DNA of 64,000 nt from Niveispirillum sp943370215 (GCA_943370215.1 CALRQC020000005.1:62001-126000), one strand, 5' to 3'; shown: positions 43,165 through 52,818, counted from the first letter of the stretch. Program-made: numbers and translations. Notes: a model not told the origin generated them from the sequence alone.

Positions 43165-46155
43165 ATGGCGAAAATCAATTCGCGCCATGAAGTGAGTGTG
43201 AGCAAGCGTCAGCACCGGTACCGTAGCCTGCTGGCCAGCGCCAGCGGCGGCGTTCTGCTGCTGGCTTCCCTGGGCGGGGTGGCCCAGGCGCAGGACGCGA
43301 CTTCCGGTGGTGAACAACTGGAAGAGATCATCGTCACCGGCTTCCGCGGCTCCATTGAAGCCAGCGTGCGCGACAAGCGCGAAGCCAACGCCTTCGTTGA
43401 CGTGATCAATGCCGAGGATATCGGCAAGTTCCCCGACAAGAACGTGGCTGACTCGCTGCAGCGCGTGCCGGGCATCGTGATCAGCCGCGATGGTGGCGAA
43501 GGCAAGCGGGTGTCCATCCGCGGCCTGCAATCCGACCTGACGCTGACCCAGTTGAACGGCAATTATGTTGCCTCGGCTGACAGCGAAGACCCGTCGCGTT
43601 CCTTTAACTATGTGCTGCTGCCGTCGAACATGATCTCCAAGGTGGAGGTGTTCAAGTCGCCGGAAGCGCGCATCGATGAAGGTGGCGTGGGCGGTACCGT
43701 GCTGCTGCATACCCGCCGTCCGCTGGAACTGCCGGAAGGGTCGAACTTCCTGTCGGTCGAAGGCACCTATGGTGACACCACCAAGAAGGCCGACCCGCAG
43801 GTTTCCGGGATGCTGTCCTGGAAGGATGCCAGCGAGACCTATGGCGTGCTGCTGGGCGCCACCTGGCAGCGCCGCACCACCCGCACCATGGAAGCCAGCA
43901 CGGAAAGCTGGCGCTGGTGGACGGATGACCGCAAGGTGCAGCCGGCCACCGACGTTAACAAGCAGAAATATGCCAATGATCAGGCCATTTCCTATTGGTG
44001 GGGGGGCGGTACAAAGGACCAGTCCGGTAATCGTTATTCCGGTTACTGGACGCCGCAATCGGTCAATGCCGGCATCAAGGAAGAACGCCGCGACCGCCTG
44101 GGCGTGCAGGCCACCGGCCAATGGCGCCCGACCGACGATCTGACCCTGACCGCCAATTACTTCCGCTTTGAGCTGGAAGGCAATTACACCCAGAATCTGC
44201 TGAAGATTCCGGAATGGGGCTACGACAATTTCTTCACCGGCGCCAAGCTGGACCCGTCGAAAACCATTTTCCAGGGGGCGACATTCCAGGTGCCGAGCGG
44301 CAGCGGCTGCTCCCTCTCTGCACCGCCCTGCACCATGGAAACGCCGCAGCTTTCCGGCATCTATAGCGAGGAAAAGAGCGTTTCCAACACGTTCGATTTC
44401 GATATCGACTATAATACCGACAAGTTCGATGCCAGCGTGAAGGTGGGCAAGACCCGCGCCACCGGTGGCCCGTCCATGCTGTTCCGCATGTCGGCCAAGC
44501 CGCGCCTGACGGCCGCCAACAGCGGCACCAACGGCAATATGCTCAGCGCGTGGGATTTCTCCTCCGGCGATCTGAACATGAATTTCTCGCCGGAAATTCA
44601 GGCGAACCTGATGAAGGGCATTGCCCAGATCGATACGGGTTCGACCGACAGTTCCTGGGTGAACAGCACGCTGGAACAGACCTATTTCCAGAGCGATTTC
44701 ACCCGCCGCTTTGATGACATGGTGCTGGAATCGGTGCAGTTCGGTGCCAAGTACCGCACCGCCAAGGTGCATCGCCTGACCGGTAACACGCTGTGGTACG
44801 CCGACAAGGCGAAGCAGCTCCGGTATCAGGATACGGCGGCCGGCGGTATTGCCGACCCGTCCTTCTTCTATTCCCAGGCGATGGGGAACATTACGGGCGG
44901 CTTCAACGCCAATATCTTCCCCGGCATCAATTTCGACAATTACCTGAGCTATCTGAACAAGACCTATGGCGAGCCGGTGCGCCGCGAGGAAACCGATTTC
45001 GTCTATGACGTGAATGAGGATATCTGGTCCGGTTACGTCCAGGGTAATTTCAGCTGGAACCGCCTGCGCGGCAATGTGGGCCTGCGGGTGGCCCAGACCA
45101 AGCAGCGCGGCCAGTCGTCTGACCGCTTCACCTATTTCAACGATTACTATCTGGATGGTCCGAACGGTCCCAAGGGCGCGCCGGCCATCTGCCCCAATAC
45201 CGGGCGTAATGATTGTACGCCGGGTCTGCCGATCACGTTGCCGCAGGATCAGCGGGAAACCAAGGTCAATGTGCTGGCCAGCCAGGACAAGACCTATACC
45301 GACTTCCTGCCCAGCCTGAACGCCGCTTACGAAGTGACGGACGATATCATCCTGCGCGGTGCCGTCTCCAAGGTCATTGCCCGTCCGGGTTACAGCGATC
45401 TGGGCTCGCAGCAGCGTCTGGAATATCGTTCCGCCGCCTATGCCGCCGACCGCCAGCAGTTTGGCGAGCGGGAAGGCTGGACCGGTTCAGGCGGCAACAA
45501 GGAACTGAAGCCGTTCGAAGCCTGGCAGTATGATGCCGGCGTGGAATGGTATTATTCCAAGGGCTCCGTCGTCGGTATCGGCCTGTTCCGCAAGGATGTG
45601 GCCAACTTCATCGTGCCGCTGGTCATCGATACCACCCGCGTGATCGATGGCAAGAGTGTGACGGTGGAAGGCTATTCCACCAACGCCAATGGCTCTGATG
45701 CCACCTCGCAGGGGATCGAGCTGTATGCCCAGCATACGTTCGATATCGGCGTCGGCTTCCTGGCCAACTTCACCTACAACGACACCTCGGTCACCGATGT
45801 GACGCTGGAAGGCAAGAAGGTCGGTTCCTCCCCGCTGGTGGGCAGCGCCAAGACGCAGATCAATACGTCGATCTTCTATGAAAACGACCTCTATTCGGTC
45901 CGCGCCTCCTATAACCGCCGTGGCACGGTGGTGGGGGGCATCGTCTCCGGCCTGAATGTCTATCAGGAGCCGTATGACCAGATCGACCTGAATGCGACCT
46001 TCAACCTGACGGATGACATCACCGTCACCGCCTCGGTCATCAACCTGACCAAGTCGGAACAGAAGGCGCATCTGGGCAACGATACCAAGGCGCGTTTCTA
46101 TTCCAACTCCTACGCCGGTCGCCGCGCCTATCTGGGCACGACCTGGAAGTTCTAA
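43165..46155 (+). CDS. TonB-dependent receptor (large, oligosaccharide-type)
   Basis: A 996-residue receptor with GGGAGGGAG before ATG 43165. A long signal region ends at GVAQAQD. The plug begins EEIIVTGFRGSIEASV and has EDIGKFPDKNVADSLQRVPG and VSIRGLQSDLTLTQLNG, the marks of the large TonB-receptor group of Xanthomonas, Caulobacter and relatives that imports plant or fungal oligosaccharides. The barrel ends RRAYLGTTWKF. A GH125 mannosidase and a tryptophan-halogenase-like protein follow on the same strand, a common trio in such uptake loci. The LacI-type operator upstream suggests sugar-dependent induction. Mannose-containing glycans are the likely import (inference from GH125). Confidence 0.93.
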   Translation: MAKINSRHEVSVSKRQHRYRSLLASASGGVLLLASLGGVAQAQDATSGGEQLEEIIVTGFRGSIEASVRDKREANAFVDVINAEDIGKFPDKNVADSLQRVPGIVISRDGGEGKRVSIRGLQSDLTLTQLNGNYVASADSEDPSRSFNYVLLPSNMISKVEVFKSPEARIDEGGVGGTVLLHTRRPLELPEGSNFLSVEGTYGDTTKKADPQVSGMLSWKDASETYGVLLGATWQRRTTRTMEASTESWRWWTDDRKVQPATDVNKQKYANDQAISYWWGGGTKDQSGNRYSGYWTPQSVNAGIKEERRDRLGVQATGQWRPTDDLTLTANYFRFELEGNYTQNLLKIPEWGYDNFFTGAKLDPSKTIFQGATFQVPSGSGCSLSAPPCTMETPQLSGIYSEEKSVSNTFDFDIDYNTDKFDASVKVGKTRATGGPSMLFRMSAKPRLTAANSGTNGNMLSAWDFSSGDLNMNFSPEIQANLMKGIAQIDTGSTDSSWVNSTLEQTYFQSDFTRRFDDMVLESVQFGAKYRTAKVHRLTGNTLWYADKAKQLRYQDTAAGGIADPSFFYSQAMGNITGGFNANIFPGINFDNYLSYLNKTYGEPVRREETDFVYDVNEDIWSGYVQGNFSWNRLRGNVGLRVAQTKQRGQSSDRFTYFNDYYLDGPNGPKGAPAICPNTGRNDCTPGLPITLPQDQRETKVNVLASQDKTYTDFLPSLNAAYEVTDDIILRGAVSKVIARPGYSDLGSQQRLEYRSAAYAADRQQFGEREGWTGSGGNKELKPFEAWQYDAGVEWYYSKGSVVGIGLFRKDVANFIVPLVIDTTRVIDGKSVTVEGYSTNANGSDATSQGIELYAQHTFDIGVGFLANFTYNDTSVTDVTLEGKKVGSSPLVGSAKTQINTSIFYENDLYSVRASYNRRGTVVGGIVSGLNVYQEPYDQIDLNATFNLTDDITVTASVINLTKSEQKAHLGNDTKARFYSNSYAGRRAYLGTTWKF

Positions 46156-46216
46156 GGCGTGGGTGAAGGGTTTCCCCTGGGTGGTACGGTGTGCCGCCTG
46201 GGGGGGGCCCTTTCAC

Positions 46217-46306
46217 CACCGTCACCCATGCTGCGGCCGGGGTCCAGGGGCCACAGGCACTTCGCTCTACGAAACTGGACCCCGGCCTTCGCCGGGGTGA
46301 CGGTGG
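46217..46306. repeat. Palindromic intergenic element, copy 1
   Basis: Outer arms CCACCGTCACCC / GGGTGACGGTGG and inner arms CCGGGGTCCAG / CTGGACCCCGG enclose an unpaired bubble and a 26-27-base loop (46249-46274). It lies about 60 bases after the TonB receptor stop. The same arms occur in opposite orientation at 47931-48016. It may act as terminator or mRNA stabiliser. The remaining bases of 46156-46459 show no gene. Confidence 0.8.
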
Positions 46307-46459
46307 AGAGAGGTGAGAGCACGTCCCAAAGTTCCCCCCAAAACTCCCAGGCGGCGTTGCAGCTTCCCCCGTGACGCCGCTCTTTTTAGCCCTTTATCGG
46401 CTGTTCATTTTCATCAAAGCGCATTACCCAACCAACAAAACAGGCAGAGGAAACGAACG

Positions 46460-47887
46460 ATGGTGGTGGATAGGCGGTCCCTGATGGCGGGTGGTGCGGC
46501 CCTGGTGGCAACGGCGGCGATGGGGCCGGCGGTGCGTGCGGCCACGCCCGCCTTTGCCAGCAAGCGCCCCCCGGTGGGCGAACGGCACTTTGTTTCCAAC
46601 GCGGTGGAGGCGGAGATCAAGCGGGTTGCCGCCAAGATCGCTGACCCGGAACTGGCCTGGCTGTTCACCAACTGCTATCCCAACACGCTGGATACCACGG
46701 TGAAGATGGGGACGGCGGAGGGCAAGCCCGACGCCTTTGTCATCACCGGCGACATTCCCTGTCTGTGGCTGCGGGATTCTGCGGCGCAGGTGAAGCCCTA
46801 TCTGCATCTGGTGCGCGAAGATCCCAAGCTGGGGGAACTGTTCCGCGGCCTGATCGGTCGGCAGGCGCGCTCGATCCTGATCGACCCCTATGCCAATGCC
46901 TTCATGGAAGACCCCACGGCGCGCACCAACCTGCGCTGGTCGCAGACCGACCAGACGGAGATGAAGCCCGGCGTCGCTGAACGCAAATGGGAGATCGACA
47001 GCCTCTGTTACGCTATCCGGCTGGCCTATGGTTATTGGAAGGAAACGGGCGACAAGACCCCGTTTGACGCCACCTGGGCGGAAAGTGCGCGCGCCATTGT
47101 CCGCACCTTCCGCGAACAGCAGCGCAAGGATGGGCCCGGCCCCTACAGCTTCCAGCGCCCGTCACAGCAGCCGACTGAAACGCTGCTGGCCGGCATCGGC
47201 TTGCCGACGCGCAAGGTGGGGCTGATCCATTCGGCCTTCCGTCCGTCGGATGATGCCTGCCTCTACCCGCTGTTCATCCCGGCGAACCTGTTCGCCGTCA
47301 CCACCCTGCGGGAACTGGCGCAGGTGGCGAATGGCGCGCGCGGTGACGCGGCCCTGGCCAATGATGCCACCGCCCTGGCGGATGAGGTGGAAAAGGCCCT
47401 GGCCCAATATGGCACCATGAGCCTGCCCGATGGGCGCAAGGTCTGGGCCTATGAGGTGGATGGGTTTGGCAATGCCGTCTTCATGGATGATGCCAATGTG
47501 CCCTCGCTCTCCGGTCTGGCCTGGCTGGGCTGTGTGAAGGCGGATGATCCGCTGTGGCGGCGCACGGCGGATGCGGCGTGGAGCCCCGCCAACCCCTGGT
47601 TCTTCCAGGGCAAGGCGGCGGAGGGCATTGGCGGCCCGCATATTGGCGAGGGGCAGGTCTGGCCCATGTCGCTGATCGTGCGGGCGCTGTCCAGCAATGA
47701 TGATGCGGTGATCGCCCAGTGTCTGGCCACGCTGAAGGCCACCCATGCCGGCACCGGCTTCATGCATGAAGCGTTCGACAAGGATAACCCGGCCAAATTC
47801 ACCCGCGACTGGTTCGCCTGGGCCAATGGGCTGTTTGGCGAACTGATCCTGCAGGTGGCCAAGACAAGGCCGCATTTGCTGGGGTAG
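46460..47887 (+). CDS. Glycoside hydrolase family 125 exo-alpha-1,6-mannosidase
   Basis: A 475-residue enzyme of GH125 (formerly DUF1237), metal-independent exo-alpha-1,6-mannosidases. AGAGGAAACG precedes ATG 46460. A Tat-type signal (DRRSLMAGGAALVATAAM) ends near AVRAATP. Family motifs: ITGDIPCLWLRDSAAQV with the catalytic acid region, ERKWEIDSLCYAIRLAYGYW, SAFRPSDDACLYP and WFAWANGLFGELI. It would trim alpha-1,6-linked mannose from fungal or plant glycans in the periplasm after uptake by the TonB receptor upstream. It sits between two palindromic repeat elements. Confidence 0.92.
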   Translation: MVVDRRSLMAGGAALVATAAMGPAVRAATPAFASKRPPVGERHFVSNAVEAEIKRVAAKIADPELAWLFTNCYPNTLDTTVKMGTAEGKPDAFVITGDIPCLWLRDSAAQVKPYLHLVREDPKLGELFRGLIGRQARSILIDPYANAFMEDPTARTNLRWSQTDQTEMKPGVAERKWEIDSLCYAIRLAYGYWKETGDKTPFDATWAESARAIVRTFREQQRKDGPGPYSFQRPSQQPTETLLAGIGLPTRKVGLIHSAFRPSDDACLYPLFIPANLFAVTTLRELAQVANGARGDAALANDATALADEVEKALAQYGTMSLPDGRKVWAYEVDGFGNAVFMDDANVPSLSGLAWLGCVKADDPLWRRTADAAWSPANPWFFQGKAAEGIGGPHIGEGQVWPMSLIVRALSSNDDAVIAQCLATLKATHAGTGFMHEAFDKDNPAKFTRDWFAWANGLFGELILQVAKTRPHLLG

Positions 47888-47930
47888 GGGGGCTGATATC
47901 CGGGGATTCCAACCCGGTGCCATCCTCTCT

Positions 47931-48016
47931 ACCGTCACCCCGGCGAAGGCCGGGGTCCAGGGTCACAAGCGCCTTGCTCTACGATACTGGACCCCGGCCG
48001 CAGCATGGGTGACGGT
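47931..48016. repeat. Palindromic intergenic element, copy 2
   Basis: Same element as at 46217-46306. The arms are reverse-complemented relative to copy 1 (left arm carries CGGCGAAGG, right arm CCGCAGCATG), while the 26-base loop (47961-47986, containing GCTCTACGA) is in the same direction as in copy 1. It follows the GH125 stop by 44 bases. Confidence 0.8.
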
Positions 48017-48074
48017 AGAGAGAGGGGGGCGACTTCAGAATGCTTGACTTCCCCACCCCCCCGGAGTTCCCCCC

Positions 48075-49586
48075 ATGACCCTTCCTTATCACATCGTCAT
48101 CGCCGGCGGCGGCAGTGCCGGGTGGATGGCGGCGGCGGCCCTGGTGCGGCAGTTGCGCGGCACCGGCACCGCCATCACCCTGGTGGAGTCCGAGGAGATC
48201 GGCACCGTGGGGGTGGGGGAGGCGACCATTCCGCCCATCCAGGCCTTTAACCGCATGATCGGGCTGGATGAGACGGAATTCGTCAAGGCCACGCGCGGCA
48301 CCTTCAAACTGGGGATCGAGTTTGTGAACTGGTGGCGCCAGGGCCACCGTTACTTCCACCCGTTCGGCCGCTATGGCGATGATTTTGGGCTGGTGCCGTT
48401 TCATCAGCAATGGCTGGCCGCCCGTGCGGCGGGTGATGACACGCCGCTGGCAGCATATTCCCTGGCCCATGCGGCGGCGGCATCCGGCCGGTTCGCCGTG
48501 CCGCCGGACGGGGGGCAATCGGTCTTTTCCACCTATGGCTATGCCTATCATTTCGATGCCGGTCTCTATGCCACCCATCTGCGCAAACTGTCGGAGGCGC
48601 ATGGCGTCACCCGGATTGAGGGGATGATTGAGCATGTGGCGCGTGATCCGGAAAGCGGCTTCGTCACGGCGCTGCACCTGAGCGATGGGCGCGTGGTGGC
48701 CGGCGATCTGTTTCTGGATTGCACCGGTTTCCGCGCCCTGCTGATCGGGGAGGTGATGCAGACCCCCTATCTGGATTGGCGGCACTGGCTGCCCTGTGAC
48801 CGGGCGGTGGCCGTACCCTGCGCGCGGGTGGAGCCGCTGACGCCGTTCACCCGCTCCACCGCGCGCGATGCCGGGTGGCAATGGCGCATCCCGCTGCAGC
48901 ACCGCACCGGCAATGGCCATGTCTATTGCAGCGGTTTCATCGATGATCAGGCGGCGGAAGATGCGCTGCTGGCCAATCTGGATGGGCCGCCACTGGCCGA
49001 ACCGCGCCGGCTGCGCTTTGTCACCGGGCGGCGCGAACAGGCCTGGCGGGGCAATGTGGTCTCCATCGGGCTGGCATCGGGTTTTCTGGAACCGCTGGAA
49101 TCCACCAGCCTGCATCTGATCCAGAGTGCGGTGACCAAGCTGATCCACCTGTTCCCCGGCCGGGATTTCGATCCGGCGGTGCGTGACGAATATAACCGCC
49201 GCATGGCGACAGAGTTTGAAAGGGTGCGCGATTTCCTGATCCTGCACTATGCCCAGACCGAACGCGACGACACGCCGTTCTGGCGGCATTGCGCCGCAAT
49301 TGACCAGCCCGACAGCCTGAAACACGCCATCGGCCTGTTCCGCCGCACCGGCCGGCTGTTCATCCGGGATGAGGATATCTTCCACGAGCCAAGCTGGCTG
49401 GCCGTGCTGCTGGGCCAGGGGGTGACCCCGCAGGGCCGCGACCATCTGGCCGATGCCGTGCCGGCGGCGGAACGGGCGGATATATTGCAGGCGATGCGCC
49501 GGGTGATCGCCCGCACGGCCGACCAGTTGCCAACCCATGCCAGCATGGTGGATGGCCCGTTCAACGGGGCGCGTCCTGCCCTATAG
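48075..49586 (+). CDS. Tryptophan 7-halogenase family flavoprotein
   Basis: A 503-residue FAD-dependent protein of the tryptophan halogenase family. The FAD motif is IVIAGGGSAGWMAAAALV, followed by GVGEATIPPIQAFNRMIGL. A Lys occurs in FVKATRGTFKLGIEF near the expected catalytic Lys, and the WxWxIP signature is present as GWQWRIP. Family members chlorinate or brominate tryptophan or other aromatics with reduced FAD, oxygen and halide. Members found next to TonB receptors and glycan enzymes, as here, form a group of uncertain activity and may not act on free tryptophan. Its last 6 bases overlap the convergent regulator gene. Confidence 0.88.
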   Translation: MTLPYHIVIAGGGSAGWMAAAALVRQLRGTGTAITLVESEEIGTVGVGEATIPPIQAFNRMIGLDETEFVKATRGTFKLGIEFVNWWRQGHRYFHPFGRYGDDFGLVPFHQQWLAARAAGDDTPLAAYSLAHAAAASGRFAVPPDGGQSVFSTYGYAYHFDAGLYATHLRKLSEAHGVTRIEGMIEHVARDPESGFVTALHLSDGRVVAGDLFLDCTGFRALLIGEVMQTPYLDWRHWLPCDRAVAVPCARVEPLTPFTRSTARDAGWQWRIPLQHRTGNGHVYCSGFIDDQAAEDALLANLDGPPLAEPRRLRFVTGRREQAWRGNVVSIGLASGFLEPLESTSLHLIQSAVTKLIHLFPGRDFDPAVRDEYNRRMATEFERVRDFLILHYAQTERDDTPFWRHCAAIDQPDSLKHAIGLFRRTGRLFIRDEDIFHEPSWLAVLLGQGVTPQGRDHLADAVPAAERADILQAMRRVIARTADQLPTHASMVDGPFNGARPAL

Positions 49587-51263
49587 GCCGCGTCGATATT
49601 GTCCGGGGGTCAGGCCGACGAAACGGCGGAAATTCTTCTCAAAATGGCTGAGGTCGGAGAATCCGACCTGCAGCGCCACTTCTGTCACCGGCAAGCGGGG
49701 CAGGCTGCGCAGCACCTCCTGTGCTTTCTGGATGCGGATCCGGTTCAGCAATGTCCGTGTGGACAGGCCCAGTTCGGTGCGGAACAGGAAGCTGAGGTGC
49801 GAGGCGCTGGCATGGGCCTGGGAGGCAAGTTGCGCCAGGCTGATCGGCTCCGCATAGGCCCGACCCAGGAAGGTCAACGCCCGGCGCAGGCTGGGATGCA
49901 GGCGCTGCAGCAGCGCCGGGTCCGGGTTGATGGCCATGGCGACCCAATGGTCGGCCGCCGCCATCTCGCTGGCGTCGGGCAGGGCCGGTTCATGGATGCT
50001 GGGGCCCGGCATACCCACCAGGGCCGCCTTGGCCCGGATCGCCGCCGGGGGTGTCGGGAAGGTTGGCGGCCCGGCAGGCGGCGGGGTGGCATCGGCCTCC
50101 CACGGGGTGGTCACCGGAGCGCCGGGGGCTGGATCGGTCGGTCTGTCTTCCGTGGGCAGTACCCAGGCAGCGTGCTGGAGCACGTCGGCCCGCCCGATCA
50201 CCGGCCCCGCCGCCATCACCGACAGCCGGGCAACGAACCGTTCCAGTTCGCGCCAATTGTCCGGCCAGTCATGGCTGCTCGCCAGCGCCATCAGCTCCGT
50301 CCCCAGCCGTTCCGCTGGATTTTGGCCGTGTCGTTCCAGGGCAGATTCCAACAGGGCCGGGATATCGGCCAGCCGCTGGCGTAGCGGCGGTATGGTGGTG
50401 GTCAGATAATCCAGTTCCGCCAGCAGGGCGCGGGACAGAATTCCGCCCGCCACCAATTGGCGAGGCTCCCCGGTGGTGGAGGCGATCAACCGGGCCGGCG
50501 GGCAGTCCCGGCTTGCGGCCGGATTGGCCGATGCCAAGGTCGCCAGTTGCTGCGCCAGCCGTTCCTGTGCCTGGATCGGTAGTTTCTCCACATCCATCAG
50601 GAACAAGGTGCCGCCCGCCGCTTCCATCAGCCAGGGCCGGGGATCATTATCGCCACCGGTGCATTGCACCCGCAAAAAGGGGGCCGCGTGCGCTACCCCG
50701 CAGGCATGGATGGCGGCGGCGACCAATGGCGTTTCGGTGCCAAATTCCCCGCGCAGCAACACCGGCAGGCGGCTGCCGGCGGCGCGTTGGATGAAGCCAT
50801 CCAACTGGCGCATCCCCTCGCTGTCCCCCGCCAACATCCAGGGATAGCCCCAGCGTTCCAACGTCCAAAGCCGGGTGGCATGGCGTTGGAGCAGAAAGGT
50901 GCATTGTTCGGCCAGCAATCGGGCCTGCTCAGTGGTTTCGTTGCAGGAGACGGGCTCCGCAAGCTGCAGCCAGACCCGCCCCGCTTGCTGTCCGTTCAGG
51001 GAGAAACCGGCCTCCGCCCCGCCTGTTGTCCGGGCAGCGGCGATCAGGCTGTCAAAGCCGCTTTCCCCGTCGTTGCCCCAATGGCTGGATAGCCGGCCGC
51101 CCCGCCATTCCATCCGCAGATGGTTGCCCGTTGTGGCTTCCAGTAACAGGATGGCGCCGCTGGCGGCTTTGCTGTGGGTCAGGACCGGGCGGAGCATATC
51201 CCCCAGCGCTGAACGCAGATCGGGGGCGCTGCCGTGCAGCCGGGCGATGTCGGTTTCCTGCAT
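49581..51263 (-). CDS. Hybrid regulator: degenerate AAA+ (sigma-54 activator-like) domain plus AraC-type HTH
   Basis: A 560-residue protein from ATG 51263. Residues 1-125 look like a GAF-type sensor domain. Residues about 145-380 follow the plan of the NtrC AAA+ module (LAGDSEGMRQLDGFIQRAA, then VLLRGEFGTETPLVAAAIHA, GGTLFLMDVEKLPIQAQERL, IPPLRQRLADIPALL), but the Walker A lysine is missing, Walker B is altered and no GAFTGA loop is seen, so ATP hydrolysis and sigma-54 contact are unlikely. The C-terminal 105 residues are an AraC/XylS double helix-turn-helix ending FEKNFRRFVGLTPGQYRRG. It is last on the leftward reb strand and may control that locus (inference). Confidence 0.82.
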   Translation of the reverse strand: MQETDIARLHGSAPDLRSALGDMLRPVLTHSKAASGAILLLEATTGNHLRMEWRGGRLSSHWGNDGESGFDSLIAAARTTGGAEAGFSLNGQQAGRVWLQLAEPVSCNETTEQARLLAEQCTFLLQRHATRLWTLERWGYPWMLAGDSEGMRQLDGFIQRAAGSRLPVLLRGEFGTETPLVAAAIHACGVAHAAPFLRVQCTGGDNDPRPWLMEAAGGTLFLMDVEKLPIQAQERLAQQLATLASANPAASRDCPPARLIASTTGEPRQLVAGGILSRALLAELDYLTTTIPPLRQRLADIPALLESALERHGQNPAERLGTELMALASSHDWPDNWRELERFVARLSVMAAGPVIGRADVLQHAAWVLPTEDRPTDPAPGAPVTTPWEADATPPPAGPPTFPTPPAAIRAKAALVGMPGPSIHEPALPDASEMAAADHWVAMAINPDPALLQRLHPSLRRALTFLGRAYAEPISLAQLASQAHASASHLSFLFRTELGLSTRTLLNRIRIQKAQEVLRSLPRLPVTEVALQVGFSDLSHFEKNFRRFVGLTPGQYRRGL

Positions 51264-51324
51264 GGGGGCGACCTGGATGATCCCTGGGAAAGGGGAAGCC
51301 GTTGGGGAAAGAGGGGGGCGATGT

Positions 51325-52707
51325 TCAGAGCCGCGCCAACAGGGCCTGGGCTGCCCGCTGACCGGAATAATAGGCCCCATGAATGGTGCCGTAAGCCTTT
51401 GTCCAGTCCGCCTCCCCGGCGAAGAAGACATTCTGATGCGTGGTTTGCAAAAGATCACGGGCGGAGAGCGGGAATGGATCATCTGCGGGACCTCCATCGG
51501 CGATGGTATAGGAATAAGCACCCCCCACCAGCCGGTTATGGGCCCAGTCCGTGACGGTCCAATCAATGACATTCAGATTGATATTGTCATATTTGCTGTT
51601 GATCAGGGTTTTGAAGCGGTCACGCACCTGCTCTTTCGGCAACCCTTCCAGGGTCTTGGCGAAATTGCCGCTGGCAACGCCGATCAGAAGATTTTTATAG
51701 TGGGGATTGCGGAAATATTGCCAGCAGGTTTGGCCGTCCGGATCCGCCGTATAATATTCTGTATTCTCAAGGATGGCATCGGGAATGTTGTTGGCATAGA
51801 GAGCCACCTTCTTGTAACTGCCCAACCCGATATATTTCAGCGCTTTTCTCTTTTCTGGCGATAGGGGTGGGGTGAAGACCATATCCGACAGGGCGTGGGG
51901 CGAGACAGTGACGATGCAGAAATCGAAGCCATAGAAGCTTCCCTTGTCAGTCTCCAGCCTGATCCCGTCCTCCCCCTGCTGAATGGCCAGCACCTTCGTT
52001 TCCAGCCGTGTCGTGATGGAATAGCTGGAACCCTGGGTCTGACTGGCCAGGAAATTCATGTAAAGGTCGACCACATCACCAATACCGGGAGCGACATAGA
52101 TATTGGCGGCTGACACTTCTGGCGGGGCCTGGCGGTCACTATCGGCGGCAATATATTGCCAGGTCTCCACCGATTCCGCGATGGGGCCATACCCGTTTGA
52201 TCCCAGCGCCAGATAGACTGCGCTGTCGAACGGTCCCCCTGCCTGATAGGAGGTCGATGCGGGCAGGTTCGGTTGCTTGGCGGCAAAGTCGAAATCGGCT
52301 TCGATGGTGGCATTGACCCGTTTGATGTCCTCTGTGCTCCGGACATCCTCCCAGCCTCCCTCCCCATTGGGAATATGATAAAAGGCGTCAGGATCGATCT
52401 GCAGGCAGGTGAAGCGGCCAGGGTTGGCGGTGTTCAGTTTCTTGATGATCTTCAGCCAGGGGTTTGCATCCGACGGCAGCACGGTTTTCGTCAAGGTAGG
52501 GTCTGTTCCGGAAAGCGTCAGCCCCGGATCCTGTACGAATTGCGGACCCATATCGAAATAGGCATCGCCAACCTTTTTCGTCCAGGCCCGCCCGCCCAAG
52601 CGGGCAGACCCTTCGAAGATGACGATATCCTTTACCTTGGGGTTGACCCCCAGAATTTCCAGCGCGCCGACGGCGGCGCAGCCTCCTCCGATGATGGCGA
52701 CACGCAT
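51325..52707 (-). CDS. FAD-dependent amine-oxidase-like oxidoreductase
   Basis: A 460-residue flavoprotein from ATG 52707 with AAGGA 7 bases before it. RVAIIGGGCAAVGALEIL is the FAD-binding Rossmann motif and SARLGGRAW is the GG motif of the flavin amine oxidase/phytoene desaturase class; the C-terminal VFFAGEADWTKAYGTIHGAY is the second FAD contact. No signal peptide. Its DNA is visibly lower in GC than the flanking genes, which suggests later acquisition. It lies downstream of the lysozyme-like gene on the reb strand with a 111-base gap. The substrate is unknown; a link to R-body formation rests on position only. Confidence 0.82.
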   Translation of the reverse strand: MRVAIIGGGCAAVGALEILGVNPKVKDIVIFEGSARLGGRAWTKKVGDAYFDMGPQFVQDPGLTLSGTDPTLTKTVLPSDANPWLKIIKKLNTANPGRFTCLQIDPDAFYHIPNGEGGWEDVRSTEDIKRVNATIEADFDFAAKQPNLPASTSYQAGGPFDSAVYLALGSNGYGPIAESVETWQYIAADSDRQAPPEVSAANIYVAPGIGDVVDLYMNFLASQTQGSSYSITTRLETKVLAIQQGEDGIRLETDKGSFYGFDFCIVTVSPHALSDMVFTPPLSPEKRKALKYIGLGSYKKVALYANNIPDAILENTEYYTADPDGQTCWQYFRNPHYKNLLIGVASGNFAKTLEGLPKEQVRDRFKTLINSKYDNINLNVIDWTVTDWAHNRLVGGAYSYTIADGGPADDPFPLSARDLLQTTHQNVFFAGEADWTKAYGTIHGAYYSGQRAAQALLARL

Positions 52708-52818
52708 GGTCTTATCCTTGGCATGGGTACGAGGGTTTCTCGACAGCCGTAGAAGCTGCCTGTGGCGCTTGATCATGGATAAGGGTTCCCGTCAGGGGCG
52801 GCGGGTGACGCCGGGCCT

